Positions 52,101-64,000 of a stretch of DNA of 64,000 bases are shown piece by piece. The position numbers and the translations under genes are program-made. This DNA comes from Cruorifilaria tuberocauda (taxonomy: Eukaryota; Nematoda; Chromadorea; Rhabditida; Onchocercidae): the NCBI GenBank assembly GCA_013365365.1, contig JABVXU010000099.1, forward strand, positions 62,001-126,000. Reading direction: 5' to 3'. Position 1 is the stretch's first letter; each line of letters begins with the position of its first letter. Under the pieces are notes generated by a model. It was given only the letters and a program-made list of their open reading frames with translations. It had not been told where the DNA came from and ran no database searches.

Positions 52101-53427
52101 TGAGATTCTGGATGGTATCATCTATTCCAGAATTTCCCTGGTTCGATAATGGATTTTATTCATCAGAGAAAAGTTACTGGCGAGATGAAGAATGAGTAAG
52201 TGAAGGATTTCTGCAAATCCTTCCGGATTGTTCTTTATGATACCAATGCAGTTGGATTAGGAGTAGGCTGTTCCCGTCCGTTTCGCTTACAGTGATGATA
52301 CTATGAGAATAACAACCTGATCATTGACATTCACCTTAGCCAAAAGTCAGGGAGCAGATGTGCAACCTTCTGGAATCCATTTTATGAACAGCTACTACTT
52401 CCGTTCTAAAAATCGCCCGGTGTTCGAGAAAGCCATGACATAGACGTCTTCAAACTCTGTCCGCTACAGTAAAATAGCTAGCTAACACTACAGTTACTAG
52501 TTCTTCAAAACAACCTCAAACCATGTTAGGAAATGGTAAATAAGCTTCACTATAGTCATTTGTTTCAAACATTAGTGGTGGTAAACAGCTTATCACGCTG
52601 TTGATAGTATACTTATCGGTTACGTCCGTCCACTAGCCGTTGAAATGTCTAGACTGAGCACCCGACAATTCCCAGCACTCCCGTTGGAATATCTTGATAA
52701 TGTTTTGTGCGGAAGTGAATAAATGAACCTGCGGATGACTCGCTTCCAGTGGCATTGTTACTTTGCCGCTCATCATCATTATCACTCCTCTGAACTGCTT
52801 TGCTTCTTGTAGTTGTGGCTGTTAGAGCAGAAATTGCGAATGGAGAATTGAGGAAGGAGCCTGATTCGTTAGGTTTCGCTAACGCAGCTGCAGAAAAGCC
52901 TGAAAAAGCGAGTGAGTAAAACTTCCTTCATGAAACTTTGAGGAGTGTTCGACAGAAGAATGAAGTAAAGGACTGTAGAAGCCAAACTGTGTTTGGAAAT
53001 CATTTGTAGGGAAGAAGTGAGATAGATGAAAATCTCCGCACTTCTCATCAAACAATTTCTTGAAACGTTCAATTATGACTGAGCCGTCCAGAAAGGTCAC
53101 GTAGCTATCACGTGTAAAGCTGCGACGAGCAAAGATACCGTTTGAAAGAGAGTTAGTGGAACCATTTGAAGAGATGATATTTGTTTGTTGCTGTTGTTGT
53201 TGTTGTTGTTGCGCGAATATTACTTTCTGTTGCTCATATAACAGTTGGGTCATTGTAAGAGGTGGACGAAGTAGAAATGGTGCCAGATTAGGTACCGTAG
53301 TTGGTACCACAGCCGGCGTTTTTGACGCTGCTTCCTGTGATTTGCTATCTTCCTCACCGGGATCAACCTCAGATGCGTCTGTTTTTTTCTCCGGGCAACT
53401 CGCAGTAGTCAATAATTTTTCGGGCAT
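49184..53427 (-). CDS. alr-1: Aristaless/ARX-type paired-class homeodomain transcription factor (alr-1-like)
   Basis: Nuclear DNA-binding regulator of neuron identity in its family (C. elegans ALR-1, vertebrate ARX). Exons in transcript order: 53427-53139, 52899-52729, 51973-51936, 51532-51372, 50510-50465, 50324-49855, 49637-49184; every phase matches, 542 aa. The homeodomain is residues 190-249: [34 protein letters not shown], then [14 protein letters not shown] with Gln239 (position 50) and Asn240 (position 51). Gln50 and the [11 protein letters not shown] entry point to the Aristaless group. The homeodomain is split by two introns. The N-terminal exon holds nine glutamines; the C-terminal exons are rich in Ala, Thr, Ser and His. 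A third exon of only 38 bases is needed to keep frame. The usual C-terminal OAR/aristaless motif is not seen in this model. A 10.5 kb gene-free stretch lies upstream. Confidence 0.92.
51541..51770. promoter_or_regulatory. Intronic cluster of TAAT/ATTA sites, partly a diverged tandem duplication
   Basis: The intron before the homeodomain exon holds many TAATTA, TTAATTAA and ATTAATTATT cores in about 200 bases. Two halves (near 51575-51640 and 51700-51755) look alike: both run AATTACTTA, GAT(A/G)GT, TTACTCA, then TATTAAT and GGCTATTTA-like words. TAATTA is the core bound by Q50 paired-class homeodomains, so self-regulation is possible. In AT-rich DNA the density alone is weak evidence. Confidence 0.35.
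53185..53211 (-). repeat. Polyglutamine CAA/CAG repeat in the homeobox gene
   Basis: Nine Gln codons in a row, CAA apart from one CAG, in exon 1. Replication slippage may vary its length between isolates. Confidence 0.85.
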
Positions 53428-56400
53428 TCAATTTTATAGTAGATTTTAGCGAAATTTTTAAAATTTCGTTTTTAGAAGGGAAAATATTGCGATAAATTCC
53501 AATGTCCAACGTGTTTAAGTTTCCTTCTAATCTGAAAAGAAATAGGAAAAATTAAACGAATTATTTTGCGAACAAATAAAAGCGCCTTATGAGTTCTTCA
53601 CGTTTGACAGGAAGGATTGAATTGAAAACTTTGAGACGACCAAATTCAAAGTTGGAATTCAGTAAAAAACATTCGTCAGTTAATTGCATTACGGATAGAT
53701 AACGGGCAATGAAGATTTTCATTTCAACAAATAAGCAACAATTAATAAACGCAGAAAACGTCTTAAGTGGCTGTAGTGCTGGGGTCACGCACTCTACAAA
53801 TATCATCACAGATCACTCATTAGCCTGGAAATGCCGTGCTGATAATCCACCGTGGTAGGTTTTGGCAAGAAATTATCATCTCAAATTATCACGCTAATAG
53901 GTAAGCAATTAAACTGTGTATTTCCGGGACTGAAAAATGGGGAGCAGAAGAAGTATAGGGTAATTTAGAGTATGAATAAGAGAACATTTCTGCAATTCTC
54001 AACGGATTTTTTCTTCTACATGGAATCAATGAATAGTGCAAAATTAAATTTCAAATATATTTGAAGAGTAAGGAGAAAAGTATCGTCATCTGATGGATCT
54101 GAAAAAGAAGGAAAGGGCAGAACTGAGGAAAGAAGAAAGCGGAGAAAGGAGGAGGAGAAGGGATAAAGTAAATAAAAATGTAATTTAAGGACTTTAATTT
54201 CCCGTAATTGAGATACAAATTTTTGCTGATGCTATCGCTGTCGCTCCTGCTTGCGTTGCCGGAACGGAGAAGAGCAAATACTCTCAGGTCTGGAAGAGCC
54301 AAAAATTTCTCTTTCAGAAATGCAGGAGAAAATCGGCATACTGTATTTTACATCAAGTTTATTCATATATACGTTTACACCTAAAAAATATGCAAATAAT
54401 AGATAAATCCGGCAGAAGAAAGAAAGTAAAAAGATGCTGTGATGATAATCATCGGAATACATTTTTTTGAGTGACCAAATAGTTACTGTCAGATAGAACT
54501 GACCCTCATTTTCAGGATCCGAAATTTAAATGTAATTAGAAAATACAAACTGATGCCAGTTTATGAGGAAAATTAAAATCGTATAAACTTTAAATCGAGC
54601 TATTGATTCCTTGACCACCGTTCACATTAAATTTTCTTTCAAGTTAAATAATTTACTGCTTTTGGAAATGATTAAATTGTTAGAGTGAACTCTAAAGCGC
54701 GGATATTTCAGCGATCGTCGACAAAGGTTGAATAAACAAATTAGAAATCGGGATTTAATATCGAAAAGGAAACAGGAAAGAGGAAGAAAAGTGGAGAAAC
54801 TGGAAAGCAATTAAAAGCAGCAACAATAGCACATTACTTTCGTGACATGCCAGTCCCGCCACCCGAGAGGTGTTTGCACCTTGTTGATAAAATGCAAATC
54901 ACTTACTGGCGGATACGTAAGCTGCAAGATGAGCTGTTTCTACAGGCATGCAATCTTTCCTTCCTTATCACATACACATGTATGAAGTTGAATCTCTGAT
55001 GATTTTCAAAAGAATTCAATTTTTAATACTAACGTGGAATGGTGAATCGCGGGAGTGATAATGGCTCCAAATACTGCAGTGATAGCGAAACGGCTTATCG
55101 CAGTGAAAAATGAAACTTCGATAGGGTAATGATCGCCGACCGATCAATTAACCATATCATATCATTATGGAGCACTCAGAGAATTTCAAACAAATTCAAT
55201 AATTCTTTTCCGAGAAGCTCAAGAAAAGCTCGTCTCACGCATTCCTTACTTTCCCTCTTTGTCAAACTTTTCTTTCGCTCTTCATTCATTGCTAGTTTAG
55301 ACTTATTATGCATCTTGAATTCTGAAATTTTCTGATCCAACGAAAAGAACATTGGGTGACATTGGTAGTGACAGCAGTAAGGTAAGAATCCTCACCCCTC
55401 AAGTAGTAATAATGATAACAGATCCGAAAGTAGTAATTACTATTAAAAGAATAGGAAGAGAAGGAGGGAAAGAAGCCGAAGTGGCAATTAAGCAAATCGA
55501 AAATAGCCGGGTTGAGAAGTAATAAATTTAATAAAAGTTATAAATGGATGGGATTATTGCGTGCGGAAGATGTTCCTTCTTGGCTGGCAGCGACGGATGG
55601 AGAAGGATTATTACTCTTGATCGTTGCTTCCCCACTCAGACAAGTAATCAAATTTGCACATTGCATGCCTCGAAACCAAACGGAAGAAGCAGGAAATGTA
55701 TCAATTCAATTCAATTCCATTTCATTCACCGTCAACTGATCACCTCTCCCTTCCAATTACTAATTGTATTGCTGCTGTAACTGTAACTGTAATTACCGTT
55801 CTTCAATTATCTCATTTAATCTATCCATCATACACTCTTGTTGACATTACCATCGTCCCATCAAGCGTCGAATGTTGAAATCATAATCTACTCCACTTTC
55901 CTCATTCATGCATTGCTAATGACCAAAGTTCAATCATTAGGAGAAACAAAGACTTACTTATTGTTTTAAGAACTTTTCAAGCTGGAAGTAATCACAAATA
56001 AAAACTCAATTGCTCCCTTACCATTAATACTGAATTAATCATTTGTAATCTCAGGCCATTTACGCTCACTAAGTAATGCTTCATTCAGCGAAATAACTGA
56101 TGAGAAGTACAGAAATTTTTCAAAAGTAGTAAACTTTGAAAAAATACTTATCAAAATCTTTGAAAGCTTTCTTACCTCATCTCTACATAATGTGTTAATT
56201 GATTTCCTGCTTCTCCCCGTCACTGTAATTACACCAAACGATAGTAGGAGAAGCTCAGTTCAGTTAGCAGCCATAAAATCTCTCCACATTTAAAAATTGA
56301 AGAATGAAGTAAGACTAGAAATCAGATGATCAACACAGCACTTTCCCTTCCTATAAATCATAGTCTTAATGCGAATAGTGACGAATAATTAATTCTTAGA

Positions 56401-57160
56401 AGGCAGATTACTTGCGAAGGGTCATGTTGTAAGCCGATAAGAAGTAGGACAGTTTGATAAACAGTTTAATTCTTCTCATCCAACGGCTATTAGCTGAGCC
56501 TCATCATGGTAAGCAGCATTACTGATAAAGGATTGTTGCGAATTTACCAGAAAGTTTTTGTCGAGCATCAATACTTTTGTTTCGACACGCGACTTGACGA
56601 CGGGTATGAGTAAAGATGACGAAACTTTGCGAGATAAGTATGAGTTTTCCAGTTAGCAGTTAGCAGCAGGTATAGTGGTAAGTACACGGATGGATGATTC
56701 TGAAAATGTAATTTAATTGAGTAAATCATGCAGGGAAGTAAGGGGCATTCTAATCAACCGATTCTCCCTTCATTAGTGTAATCAAATAAACTTCTGAGGG
56801 AGAAATCGGAAATGCCACTAAACACTTATAGGTAGGTATTAAAGGTATGCAGAGATAAATTGAAAGGCAAAATGTGGCGGTGAAAAAAGGCGGAGAAGGA
56901 AAGATGCAATTAATAGATGTGTATATGCAGCTGTAATTGGCTTTTAAACATTTTCATTCATAACTAAGTAAGTTAGTAGGAAAGTAAACCGACCAATTCT
57001 TCTAAATCCATCATCCTTCCCTTTCAACCATCCAACCCCCTCGAGAGAGCATTCGGAGTGAAGAGGATGAATGAAAGGTTGATAAGTTCAATTTGCTTCA
57101 CCTTCACCTGTTAGCTACCAAATTATTTCACTCAAACTTCATCTAATGACACTGGGTAAG

Positions 57161-57190
57161 AGTAATAGCAGCAGTAATAGCAGTAGTAGG
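57161..57190. repeat. AGTAATAGC/AGC imperfect trinucleotide repeat
   Basis: Imperfect run of agtaatagc and agcagtagt units. A short TATTATTAC-type run follows at about 57256-57278. Confidence 0.55.
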
Positions 57191-59819
57191 AATTAATTGC
57201 TTATGTCAGCAATCAAGAAGAGATAATTGATTTTGTGATTATTAAAAGAGAAGAGATATTATTATTACTATTATTACTTTAGTGCATCCATGAGAGTGAG
57301 TGATTAATGAAAAGGAGACAAAAGCAAACTGCTAGGCTGGATAACTTTTATTGAGCAGGCAACTTGCGCTTTCCACATTGTTCATCTTCCCGGTGTGCGG
57401 CCATTTATTAATAAGGCCAATAATTAGATGAAGCTGGTAGATGGAGAGAGTAGGAGGGAGGGATAAGTAAGCAGCCATACATGCAAAAGCAAATAAAACG
57501 GAAAAAGATGTAGAGATGGCTCTCGATAACATCAAGGGAAAATATATCCTGCCGGATATGACAATTAAATCTTGAAGGAATTGTTCAGGACTTGAATTAA
57601 ATGAATCAAATTAACTTAAATCAAAAATCATTTCAAATTTATATGATTTATTGAACAAACATCCATTATCGGACTTGATGCATCCCAATAAAACTCGCTA
57701 GAAATACCGAGAGTTCGTGGAGAGAATTTCATTCGGATTCTGTGTATTTGCATATTTATATGGAGGTAATAAATTCATATTGAGCTCAGCGCTTGGCCAG
57801 TTTCCATAGCACTTAGGTAATTAAACCTCTCCTTGTAGTCAACTTGCTTATTTCAACTTGCTGTTTCTCTTCTCTTCTCATCTAACAAACATTATCAGTA
57901 ATTGTTAATCAAAAAAGCAATACAAGTAAGTACTCGAGGACTTCATGCCTTTAAAACTTTCCGATTGTTTGAGGAGAGAAGTTCGGCTGGACTGTGTTTC
58001 TCTTGTATTCTACAGTTAGTGGAGAAGTGAGATTCCTCCTATCAGTTACAAGTACTTACTACCATTCAATGAAAAAGAAAGAAACTGCCAGAAGTGTTGA
58101 ATTTGGGAGGAACGTGAGGAAAGTGAACGAAGTGAACATTGAAAAGAAATCAGGAAAAGGTGAGGTGAGAAGGTATTTGTCTGTCATTGGAGAAATGAAA
58201 ATTTGTAATGCTAATGCTTATAATGACTTAGCATGATAAAATATTATCATTTATGGTAATTATGTTAGCCTTTGACGACATCAACGAGAGAAGCGAAATG
58301 GCATAATGAATATCCTTTATTGTTCAAGTTTACTCGATTTCAATTGATGAGCAGTAATCGATAGGAGCGGGAAGATTAGTTGAAGTTTGAATAGCTAAAA
58401 AGATAGTCTGATGCAATGTAATTACAACTTAAGCTCATTTCCTTCTGCAAGCATAAACGCTTGAACCTGGCTGATCTCTATTGAAACAAATCACTTATAA
58501 GACATTTTCATGTTTCAGTAAATTATAGCAGTGAAAGAAGAGAGAGAATTTAATGAAAATTCTTCAAGTCTATTAAGATGCACAGCGTTTCTTCTCTTCG
58601 GAATACGAATACATCGGCCACTTTGCGGCAAACTTCTCTTCCATTACCTGTCGTCCTGTAGTCCTCCACTGAGACTTACTGCTTCAGAGCAAAAGAAAGC
58701 TTCTGGATGTTTTCCATAGGTCCGATCACGTCACTTGATTCAAAGCCGCCGATCACACTGATTCCAATCACTTCCGCTACTGGAAGCAGAGCGAGAAAAG
58801 ATGCCAGAAGACACGGGGGAGCAATCTCTCAGGAATAATATCACAAATTTTCCTCCACCAAAAACACGGATATGTGTTTGTCGTTGTAAATGGAGAAAAT
58901 AGAATATTTCCAAAGCAGAAAACTTATGAATATTTTTCGAAATATTCCGATGTGTTATTTGCAGCGGGAAGAGAACATCGTCAGTAGTATAGTGAGGATG
59001 AAATTATTGATCTGACGGAATTACAACCAGAAGAAGTGAAAATCATAATTTTTTAATTATAGCAAAATCTCAAAAGCACTCCCCGCCTTACAGCATTGGA
59101 AAGACAATGGATGTACTTTGCGCTTCCAACCAAAATATCATATTTGGCTTCATTGAGCATTCACTGCTTCAATAACACTGGCCGAAGAACTGCGGTCATT
59201 TCAGGAATGGAAGTTTAATTTACAGGAGAAATTTGAATGCTCACTGATGCTCGGGAGTTCTTACAAAAGAGATTAGTTGAAGGTTTGGACTGGAACTGAA
59301 GGAAGTGAATGAAAAGATCCTGACGTAGTTACGGGTAAACCGCTGTGTTAATTGAATTGATTAGTGGTTTTGAAGAATAAAAAATAAAATTGCTTCCTCC
59401 ACTCCTCTCTCTCTGTTCACTCCTGGTTATCGCTTATGTCTTATCATCTAAACTTACATCCTTGAAAAGATTGCAAGAAGCACGAGGGAAAATACCTCTG
59501 GCGGCAGTCGTATTTCCGGCTGTCATTTCGTCATCGCAACATGACCTTAATTAGATTTCAGTTCCAGTAAATAATTTGTCAAATGCAATATAACTTGTCA
59601 TTTCTCCTCTCTCTATTCTCTTACTTTCCACTTTGGAGAATTTATATTTTAATATTGAGATGAATAATTTAAAGGACGCATAGATTTTGACTCACTTTTA
59701 GTTGAATTACTTTAATTAATGTACTTTCCTTCAACAATATTGATAATTGCGTCCCGCACTGCTACAGCACTCCGTATTCCGTCTCAGATAGGGAATTGCC
59801 ATTGCTACCTCGTATCGCT

Positions 59820-59849
<30 letters not shown>
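59820..59849. repeat. GTCGCC hexanucleotide repeat, five units
   Basis: Five exact GTCGCC units followed by a degenerate sixth (GTCCCC). It is strikingly GC-rich for this region. Read on the plus strand it would encode alternating Ser-Pro, but no gene surrounds it. Confidence 0.85.
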
Positions 59850-59852
<3 letters not shown>

Positions 59853-60560
59853 CCCATCGCAGAGATGTCCAACCCGCTTTTCCTCCCTAAAACACTCCCG
59901 TATCTCGTCGAATCGCTCTAATCATGATAGTGATGCCGTGAAATAAGCTCAATCAAATATGACTAACGATTCTTTTACAATATTCTCTCGTGTTCGGGTC
60001 GTCCAGTTCTACCAGACCACGGTGTTATTGTCACCATAAAATTCCTGCCGTAACTTCAAGGTTGCTATTATTCCGGCCTGCTATGTTTCTTACTCTCTTT
60101 CGATCTCAAAAGACCAAAAAGTAATTATTGAAAATGGAATTTGTAGAGAGCCAACGATCGAAATCTTTATTTTACAGATGGATTGTCCAGAGTTGCGCTA
60201 AACTCCTGAGAACTAGTTCAGGTACAGATTTCTAATTTCTGCTTATCACTGAAATGATACGGTGCCAAATAGTTTTGGAATATAAGAGAGAGGAAAGAGG
60301 AACGGGAATGCAGTATTGGTTACTGCCACTGAATATATTTTATATATTTTCCCATGGAAAAGATAGCTTCCCTTCGAATAAAAGCAAATTGTTGGGAGTG
60401 AGGAAGGAAGAAGCTTAAGGAGTAATTTTATGAAAGTTAACTTTAAGCAATCACTTAGAGAGTGAGAAGTCAAAACATGGAAAGCATATAATGTTATAAT
60501 AGTATAGTTATGATAAAATAATTTTATACTTTTTATTGTTCATTTCATATAAGAGGGACA

Positions 60561-60660
60561 ATCACGGGGCCTCAGGCTTATAGGAGGCCAAGCAGTCGAG
60601 AGCTTCGCCGACCCTAGCCGAGTTGAGTCTGGCTGCCAAGCCAGCCAAGCTGTTTGGAAG
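60561..60660. other. GC-rich hairpin cluster
   Basis: Two perfect 6-base inverted repeats: GGCCTC (60568-60573) with GAGGCC (60584-60589), and CTGGCT (60629-60634) with AGCCAG (60639-60644). Between them lies a further GC-rich segment with a weaker GTCG/CGAC pairing. It stands out from the AT-rich flanks. A minus-strand open frame crosses it and encodes an Ala/Leu-rich end (SLAGLAARLNSARVGEALD) that I do not recognise. Confidence 0.4.
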
Positions 60661-62945
60661 TGGAGAAGCAATTTCTTCGATGAGTTGGATATTTGGACAA
60701 TCGTATAATAAAATCAAAAAGTGAAATAGACTGCTTTCCCATTCCCTCCGGTCCCCAAAACACCGGTGCCACAAAATGGCAATATTTATGCGCCGTTGGA
60801 AATGATCACTTAATGCAATCAAAATGACGCTTGCACTAAAATCATATCAAATAAAACATTACATGGAGGAAAGCACTTTCCATGCGAATGTTTACGAGCA
60901 AATTGATGATGGAACGCGGAAGAATCTGAAAGAAAGATTTCGGGGTGTGACAGCGAGATGACCGGAAATCTGCATGAGAGTTCAGGATTACTTCACTAAA
61001 GAAGAAAGATGGATATCAGTGATTCCTACTGATAGCAAGAAGCACTTCTTGGCATACTTTTACTAATTAAATTAAGGAATTGCTGGAATTGCGATTAATT
61101 TATTCCATCACGGAGTGAAATTCATTCTTATCGAAATTACTAAACAAAACGACTCTTCCAAAGGTAATATTAGTCACAAAGCAAACTCTTAAGTGCTCCA
61201 ACCATGGCTACAAGCATACACATCATCTCACCATCTCATTTAAATGCATTTTAAATTGTCTGCTACATTTCCCAACAGACACACACACAACGTTGTATCG
61301 ACATGCATGCATACATTACGACGTACTCATATGTATATTATGATGCTAATAATATGATAGCATTATGGTACCGATAATGTGATAAAAATGCGTGCACTCC
61401 GCCAGCACAGCGAACAGAATACTGAACGGAACACTGCGACAGGGAACTTTTCGTTCGCAACTTTCATCAGCGACCTGCGAATCCGAAACAGTCAGGGAAG
61501 ATTTTAGCATAAGTGAAATTCGTTTCGGATTTTCGTCTTACCAACTATCATCTCTCATCACTTGTTACTCAAGGCAAAATTACTATGTAATATTTTTCCT
61601 ATAAAAAGTCTCTCCACAATCTAATTAGAAAATTCGCTAAACGAAATATCAAATTACGAAATCGAGAACAATCCGGCATTGCAAACCTTTTCTGGCATAT
61701 CATGACTTGGTAATATGCGACTAGGTAATAGTCGGATGTTACCGGAATAGATGCAGCGTTTGAAATAGACAGTCATACTGACTTGCAAAAGTATTTGATT
61801 TCGTCAAGAGAGGAGAAAGGCTTCCTGTAAAGGTGTGACTTGTGACCTTTGTAATACAGGAGGTCCTTTACTGCTATTACAAGAGGGGACAAATTGCATG
61901 GCATTCCTGATACATCTGATCTGGAACTTATAGGCCTTCGAAAGATTGAAGGTTTGCGTGACGGAAGGAAAAATGTTAGGAATGTTCAAATAGCTAACCT
62001 TCAATTGAAATATGGAGAGTGGATAGAGGGAAATGTAAGAGGGAAGAGGAGAAGGATGAAGTGAAAGGTTCGACCTAAGACAGAGACCCTCAGCCAGGTA
62101 TTCCTCTCAAGTTATTGTTTCACAATGAATTTGGAACAAACGACGAGATTATGAATAAGCAAGAAGTGACGGAGGCATCATACATATCTGTGTAATATTT
62201 TTTGATCGTTTCTGTCCATTGGAATTTTATGAGTGATGATGATTAATTTCGTTTTCTTTCTTTCTTCTTCTATTATTTGGTCTATCATTTTGCCATTTGT
62301 TCGCACAGCTCGTCGATGAATGTGCCACAAATAATCTTCCAATAAGCTTTCTCTTAAATGGGAAACTTTGCCAGCAACAATCACTCCACCTCATCTGAAG
62401 CTCACTCTCCTCCACCTTCACTCAAACTGACGTAAATGACGCTAACTCAGCCGCCATTATCAATCGGATGACGCTCGATGACGGCTGATAAACGGTTAAA
62501 GCTGGCTAGCTTGCTTCGTACTTTCATTCAACATCAATTCATGCGGGTGGAATTCTTGCATTTCTCTTCCTTAGAATTTCAAAATTATTACTGCTGAATC
62601 ATCCCATCCCATTCCATCCCTTCTTCCTCTATCCCCAATGTTTAATTGTTCTACAAGCATACTGTTAGATACTGGGACGTTCGTTAGACAGTTTCAGGGA
62701 GAGTGTAACAAGATGAGAGAAATGAATAAACCTCCTTATCTCCTCCTCGAGCACTGAGTTACCTGAACATCTGATCACTGTCTCTAAACATCAGAAGCTA
62801 CTTCTACTCTGTGGTGCACACATGCTGTGCAAACTCAATCACTTATTAACTCAAATTATCGGATTAATTGCTCTTTCATTACGGAACGGATAAATTGAAT
62901 TGAGGAGGAATGACGAGACTCATGAAAGGATTGCAGATAGCATAT

Positions 62946-62964
62946 GAGAGGGAGAGAGAGAGAA
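62946..62964. repeat. GA microsatellite
   Basis: Short gagaggg(ag)n run. Confidence 0.5.
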
Positions 62965-64000
62965 GGTTACGGAAAGGAAATTATTCATCCATCCACCGGT
63001 AGTAATGAGCAGTAGTAGCAAGTGTGACAGTAACAAATTTCAGCATTGCACCGTTCGTTTACCGTAAACCTATCCGTTGTATTATTCGGAATGGACGGAA
63101 AGAGTAACAGTTCCAATTACTGCACTGGCTTTCACTCATACATACATATCATTCGCTGTAGGATGAACAGTACTACCTGTCACTCTTCTGATCGTTCTGA
63201 TCACTTTGCAGCTTATCTGACATCATTAGAGAATGATCTTACACCAATTACAGCTCATTTAATTGGGTGCCGGACGATCATGGAATAAAATATCGCATAG
63301 CAAAAATCACTTGAGGTAACTTGAGGTAAAAATGATTTGCTGCGACGGATTTGGAATTGATAGGAGCAAGAAACTATTACTCAAACGATATCAATCGAAA
63401 CAGCTTCCCTTCCTCTTTCATTCAAATGGCCAATTTTAAGGTGAGATGCAATTTGAGGGCACGAAATGCAAAGCTAATCTGATATGTAAGCATGAGCCCA
63501 CCGTTCTTTCACTATCCAAATTAAGCCTATAATTTGTAACAGAAAATACCTCAATTAGAGCAGGACCGATAATGTTTATGGCTATAGTTACCAGAAATTG
63601 AGCAGCTCATTTAACAACAAACAATTCTCGCTTTCCTTCACTCCCTTCCTATTCTTGGCAAGGAATTTGAATACGGTGTGAGAATTTAAAAGTATGAACT
63701 TTGCTAGGGTGGAAGTGGAATTTGGAGAACGGTCATTTCCACTGACAGAGAGAATTTTAATTTTGTTGACATTTCTCGAAAAGGTTCGAAAGCTGAAAAA
63801 GTATATTGTTATGAAATGTAATCCAAATTTAGGAAAATATTTCAGAAGCACCCAGCGCATTAAAGTCGGAAAAGAGTAAATTCAACGGTGAAGAAAGGAG
63901 CTTCTATAGGTCAAAAAATTTCGGAATGATTTGCAATTATACAATTTAATAGTCAGCTATAGCTAATGTAAGTCTAATTTGATTCGGAGGAAGATTCTTG

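Larger units (their letters stand above)
53428..64000. other. Gene-free upstream region of the homeobox gene
   Basis: 10.5 kb in which I can support no exon on either strand. Open stretches present (for example 57994-58236, 60562-60822, 63046-63288) have no recognisable motif and no paired splice sites. Long-range enhancers are likely here for a developmental regulator. Simple repeats are listed separately. Confidence 0.5.

Noticed and set aside
53156..53449. Plus-strand open frame with a run of cysteines
   Set aside because: It is the antisense of the CAA/CAG polyglutamine tract of the homeobox gene.
1..64000. Mobile elements, CRISPR arrays, bacterial defence or phage systems
   Set aside because: No transposase, integrase or reverse transcriptase motif, no terminal repeats, no regularly spaced direct repeats; the window is ordinary spliced eukaryotic DNA.

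Overview
This is nuclear DNA from a eukaryote, almost certainly a parasitic nematode of the filarial/spirurid kind. The DNA is AT-rich. Genes are split into many short exons by small introns with nematode-type TTTCAG acceptors, and several start codons sit just behind an unpaired TTTCAG-like acceptor, as expected where a spliced leader is added in trans. The gene set is metazoan. No single long reading frame, operon of bacterial type, CRISPR array, phage or transposase is visible. Gene models were built by hand from splice signals and checked by codon phase; names rest on recognised protein motifs, not on a database search.

Layout. 1-1459: no gene recognised. Plus strand, 1460-20882: a membrane-anchored short-chain dehydrogenase of the retinol/epidermal type (1460-4799); a small TMEM254-like membrane protein (6110-6874); FAM32A (8116-9181, 112 aa); a UVRAG-like subunit of the Vps34 PI3-kinase complex (9834-about 12341); and VPS41, the HOPS subunit (14594-20882). 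Minus strand, 22332-41458: a Ctr-type copper transporter (22332-24349), a CANT1/apyrase-type calcium-activated nucleotidase (26369-29021), an orphan membrane exon (29805-29997), and a 22-exon TANGO1-like collagen-export receptor (31962-41458). Plus strand, 45921-47238: a five-exon gene for an unrecognised 253-aa protein with one C-terminal membrane helix. Minus strand, 49184-53427: an Aristaless/ARX-type (alr-1-like) homeobox gene of 542 aa. 53428-64000 is a 10.5 kb stretch upstream of the homeobox gene with no gene I can support; it holds simple repeats and one GC-rich hairpin cluster.

How they relate. UVRAG and VPS41 act on the same late-endosome/autophagosome fusion step and lie next to each other on one strand. 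The minus-strand block is secretory and matrix related: TANGO1 loads collagen at ER exit sites, CANT1-type nucleotidases act in the Golgi/ER lumen and affect proteoglycan synthesis in vertebrates, and Ctr supplies copper. Whether this neighbourhood is selected or accidental cannot be told from one window. From memory, C. elegans vps-41, apy-1 and alr-1 all lie on its X chromosome, so this segment may be X-derived.

Least certain points: the 3' end of UVRAG, one VPS41 exon junction near 17110-17142 and one near 16715, the first exon of TANGO1, and the true 5' end of the 45921 gene.
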